From Oscillospiraceae bacterium (GTDB taxonomy: Bacteria > Bacillota > Clostridia > Oscillospirales > Oscillospiraceae), in NCBI GenBank assembly GCA_015067725.1, contig SVLX01000002.1, forward strand, positions 36,489-100,488: DNA of 64,000 nt, given 5' to 3'. The notes beneath the pieces were generated by a model. The model did not search any database, was not told the DNA's origin, and saw only the letters and a list, made by a program, of their open reading frames with translations. The translations under genes and the position numbers were made by a program. Positions 62,723 to 64,000 of this stretch are shown here, one piece after another. The stretch's first letter is position 1, and every line of letters starts with the position of its first letter.

Positions 62723-63159
62723 TAACTCAGATAGGTTCTGAGTGTATTGTATACGCTCTCTGGGTCCATTTCCCCAGCCCGGTAGTGAATGTGGTGGGGC
62801 TCGGCATCAAAACAGCCGTGATTCCGCACCAACATCGCCGCCACGGGAGCAGGCAGTTTCCCACCCATGCGCCCGGCAAACCGGGATTTGATGGTTTCCA
62901 GCTCAGCAGTCACCAAAATGCGGGTGGCATGGTCTGGAAGCAGGGACAGAAGATGTTTTTCCGCCATCACATAGAGGATATGCTCCTCACCGGTTGCGCC
63001 CGCCAAAAGCTGACGGAAGGCCTCCCGGGCTTCATTCTCACTTTTTGCCAGACGGAGATAATCCTTTCCGGTGAACAGCTTTGCCTGTAACTTTGTCTTG
63101 AGATAGTCAGCAAGTGTGGATTTTCCGGTGCAACTCTCTCCAAAGATACCAATGACCAT
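62722..63159 (-). CDS. Small P-loop kinase-like protein
   Basis: 145 residues. The P-loop GESCTGKSTLADYL occupies about residues 7-20, and the chain is the size of a shikimate- or cytidylate-kinase-like NTPase (AAA_33/AAA_18 type). A possible lid region reads KSRFAGRMGGKLP. Its substrate is unknown. AAAGGGG is seven bases before the ATG at 63159; the ATG at 63165 sits too close to it. It begins just after the ArsR-type regulator stop and was probably co-transcribed with it. Confidence 0.75.
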   Translation of the reverse strand: MVIGIFGESCTGKSTLADYLKTKLQAKLFTGKDYLRLAKSENEAREAFRQLLAGATGEEHILYVMAEKHLLSLLPDHATRILVTAELETIKSRFAGRMGGKLPAPVAAMLVRNHGCFDAEPHHIHYRAGEMDPESVYNTLRTYLS

Positions 63160-63161
63160 AG

Positions 63162-63728
63162 TCATTCCCCTTTCTGCGGCTTTACCCGCCAATAGAGTCC
63201 ATTTTCACGCACCATCAGCCCTTCTCCAATCATATCCCGGCGGATGGTGCAGAAGTCATCGTGGAAGTCAGCAATGATGATATTCACCTCACGTTCCGTA
63301 TAAACCCGGTCAAAGGCAAAGGATTCCGCAATGACTTCCAGAATAATCCGCTCTTTCTTCCGCTGGGCTGGGATTGACTTCAGCTTGCCATACTGAAAGA
63401 AACTGCCAATTACCCTCTGCCGATAGTCCTCGTCCCGTTGCGCCTGAAGAAGGGCTTCATCAGACTTCTCCTGAAGGATAGACAGGATACTGGTTTCAAA
63501 TACCGACTTGCACAGGGTATATTTGGTGTAATACTGATCCTTGTAAGACGTTACAGCCCCTGCATCGGCTAGCTTCTTCAAGTGGAAGGAAATGGTGGGC
63601 GGGGTAAGTCCCAACCGCTCCGCCAGTCGCTCCACATCCATATCCTCAATAATCAGGGACTTAAGAATCTGCAATCTGGACTTATCTGCCAGGCACTTAA
63701 ATAACCGAATGGCTTCTGTTTCGTTCAT
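63162..63728 (-). CDS. ArsR-family regulator with DUF2087-like C-terminus
   Basis: 188 residues. Residues about 5-85 form an ArsR winged helix (LFKCLADKSRLQILKSL, RLGLTPPTISFHLKKLADAGAV). No classic CxC metal site is visible. The C-terminal half (about 110-185; ERIILEVIAESFAFDRVYTEREVNIII, RRDMIGEGLMVRENGLYWRV) matches the DUF2087 domain seen in such regulators. It overlaps the gene upstream by 4 bp and abuts the P-loop kinase gene downstream. Signal and target are unknown. Confidence 0.88.
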   Translation of the reverse strand: MNETEAIRLFKCLADKSRLQILKSLIIEDMDVERLAERLGLTPPTISFHLKKLADAGAVTSYKDQYYTKYTLCKSVFETSILSILQEKSDEALLQAQRDEDYRQRVIGSFFQYGKLKSIPAQRKKERIILEVIAESFAFDRVYTEREVNIIIADFHDDFCTIRRDMIGEGLMVRENGLYWRVKPQKGE

Positions 63729-64000
63729 GCTTCACCCTCCCAAATCCGTAAAAACTGCGCCTGAATTTCCTCTGCCGTGCGCATCTTGGTCTGCTCAATG
63801 GCACTGCGTTTCAAATCCCGGTGCTCGTCTGCCAAAGTCAACGCCTGCACCCAGTTGCCAGTGATTTCTCCATACTTTTCCAGAAAGACTGCCTTTGCCT
63901 GAGTCAGATCTCCACCGGCCAATTTGATGCACACCGGAAGAATCGTCCGGAATATGCCATATACATTGCTCTGGATTTTCAGAAATGCCGCATCGGTGGA
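63725..64000 (-). CDS. Protein of unknown function, truncated by the window end
   Basis: At least 91 codons are visible to the right edge, with no start codon confirmed; the reading frame is open to base 64000. The visible part is helical and mostly polar (QAKAVFLEKYGEITGNWVQA, DEHRDLKRSAIEQTKMR) and not recognised. It overlaps the ArsR-type gene by 4 bp (ATGA), so it belongs to the same operon. Confidence 0.7.
   Translation of the reverse strand, partial: STDAAFLKIQSNVYGIFRTILPVCIKLAGGDLTQAKAVFLEKYGEITGNWVQALTLADEHRDLKRSAIEQTKMRTAEEIQAQFLRIWEGEA

Overview
The window looks like a chromosomal segment of an anaerobic, endospore-forming member of the Clostridia, most like the Oscillospiraceae/Ruminococcaceae. 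The evidence is the complete sigF operon (spoIIAA-spoIIAB-sigF), a cotJ spore-coat operon, yunB, a CwlD-type amidase, a T-box in front of valS, strong AGGAGG ribosome binding sites and moderately GC-rich coding sequence. No rRNA, tRNA, CRISPR array, transposase or prophage was recognised. This taxonomic reading is an inference from gene content.

Layout. 1-6.4 kb: a DUF3792-type membrane protein (start close to the window edge), a small membrane protein, xerD, pfkA (minus), a DUF3298-type lipoprotein, a long regulatory/non-coding gap and a second Xer-type recombinase. 6.4-9.8 kb (minus): an operon cwlD-like, MazG-like, radA, SagB-like oxidoreductase. 9.9-14.5 kb: a cotJ operon in which CotJA and CotJB are fused, an M20 amidohydrolase, an AlkD-like repair protein (minus) and a MATE exporter. 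14.5-24.3 kb (minus): ligA, yunB, pcrA, the sigF operon, and valS with its T-box and a perfect-consensus promoter. 24.3-31.1 kb: a lipoprotein, a YnbB-type PLP enzyme, a small membrane protein, then a leader-peptide attenuator followed by a heterodimeric ABC exporter of the BmrC/BmrD type.

31.1-42.9 kb is one tightly packed minus-strand run: trkH-ktrA-SpoU methyltransferase-dprA-topA-trmFO-plsX-rnc-two radical SAM enzymes. dprA is broken by a frameshift in a GC repeat. 43-49.7 kb: a rhomboid-like protein with a zinc ribbon, then minus-strand U32/mltG/DJ-1/tmk/tagA, then an isolated Cys-rich conserved protein. 49.8-56.3 kb (minus): a GT4-CsaB fusion, mreB, comFC, recD2 and a small membrane protein. 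56.5-64 kb: asnS, an XRE-TPR regulator overlapping an ABC exporter of lower GC, a two-gene cassette of an unknown protein plus a short radical SAM enzyme, and a minus-strand chain of P-loop kinase, ArsR-DUF2087 and a protein cut by the window end.

The most interesting signals are the leader-peptide attenuator before the ABC exporter pair (27.1-27.4 kb), the unknown-protein/radical SAM cassette (60.9-62.7 kb), the XRE-TPR/ABC unit (58.1-60.9 kb), the palindrome-covered promoter with no recognisable gene behind it (4.9-5.4 kb), the frameshifted dprA, and the CotJA-CotJB and GT4-CsaB fusions.
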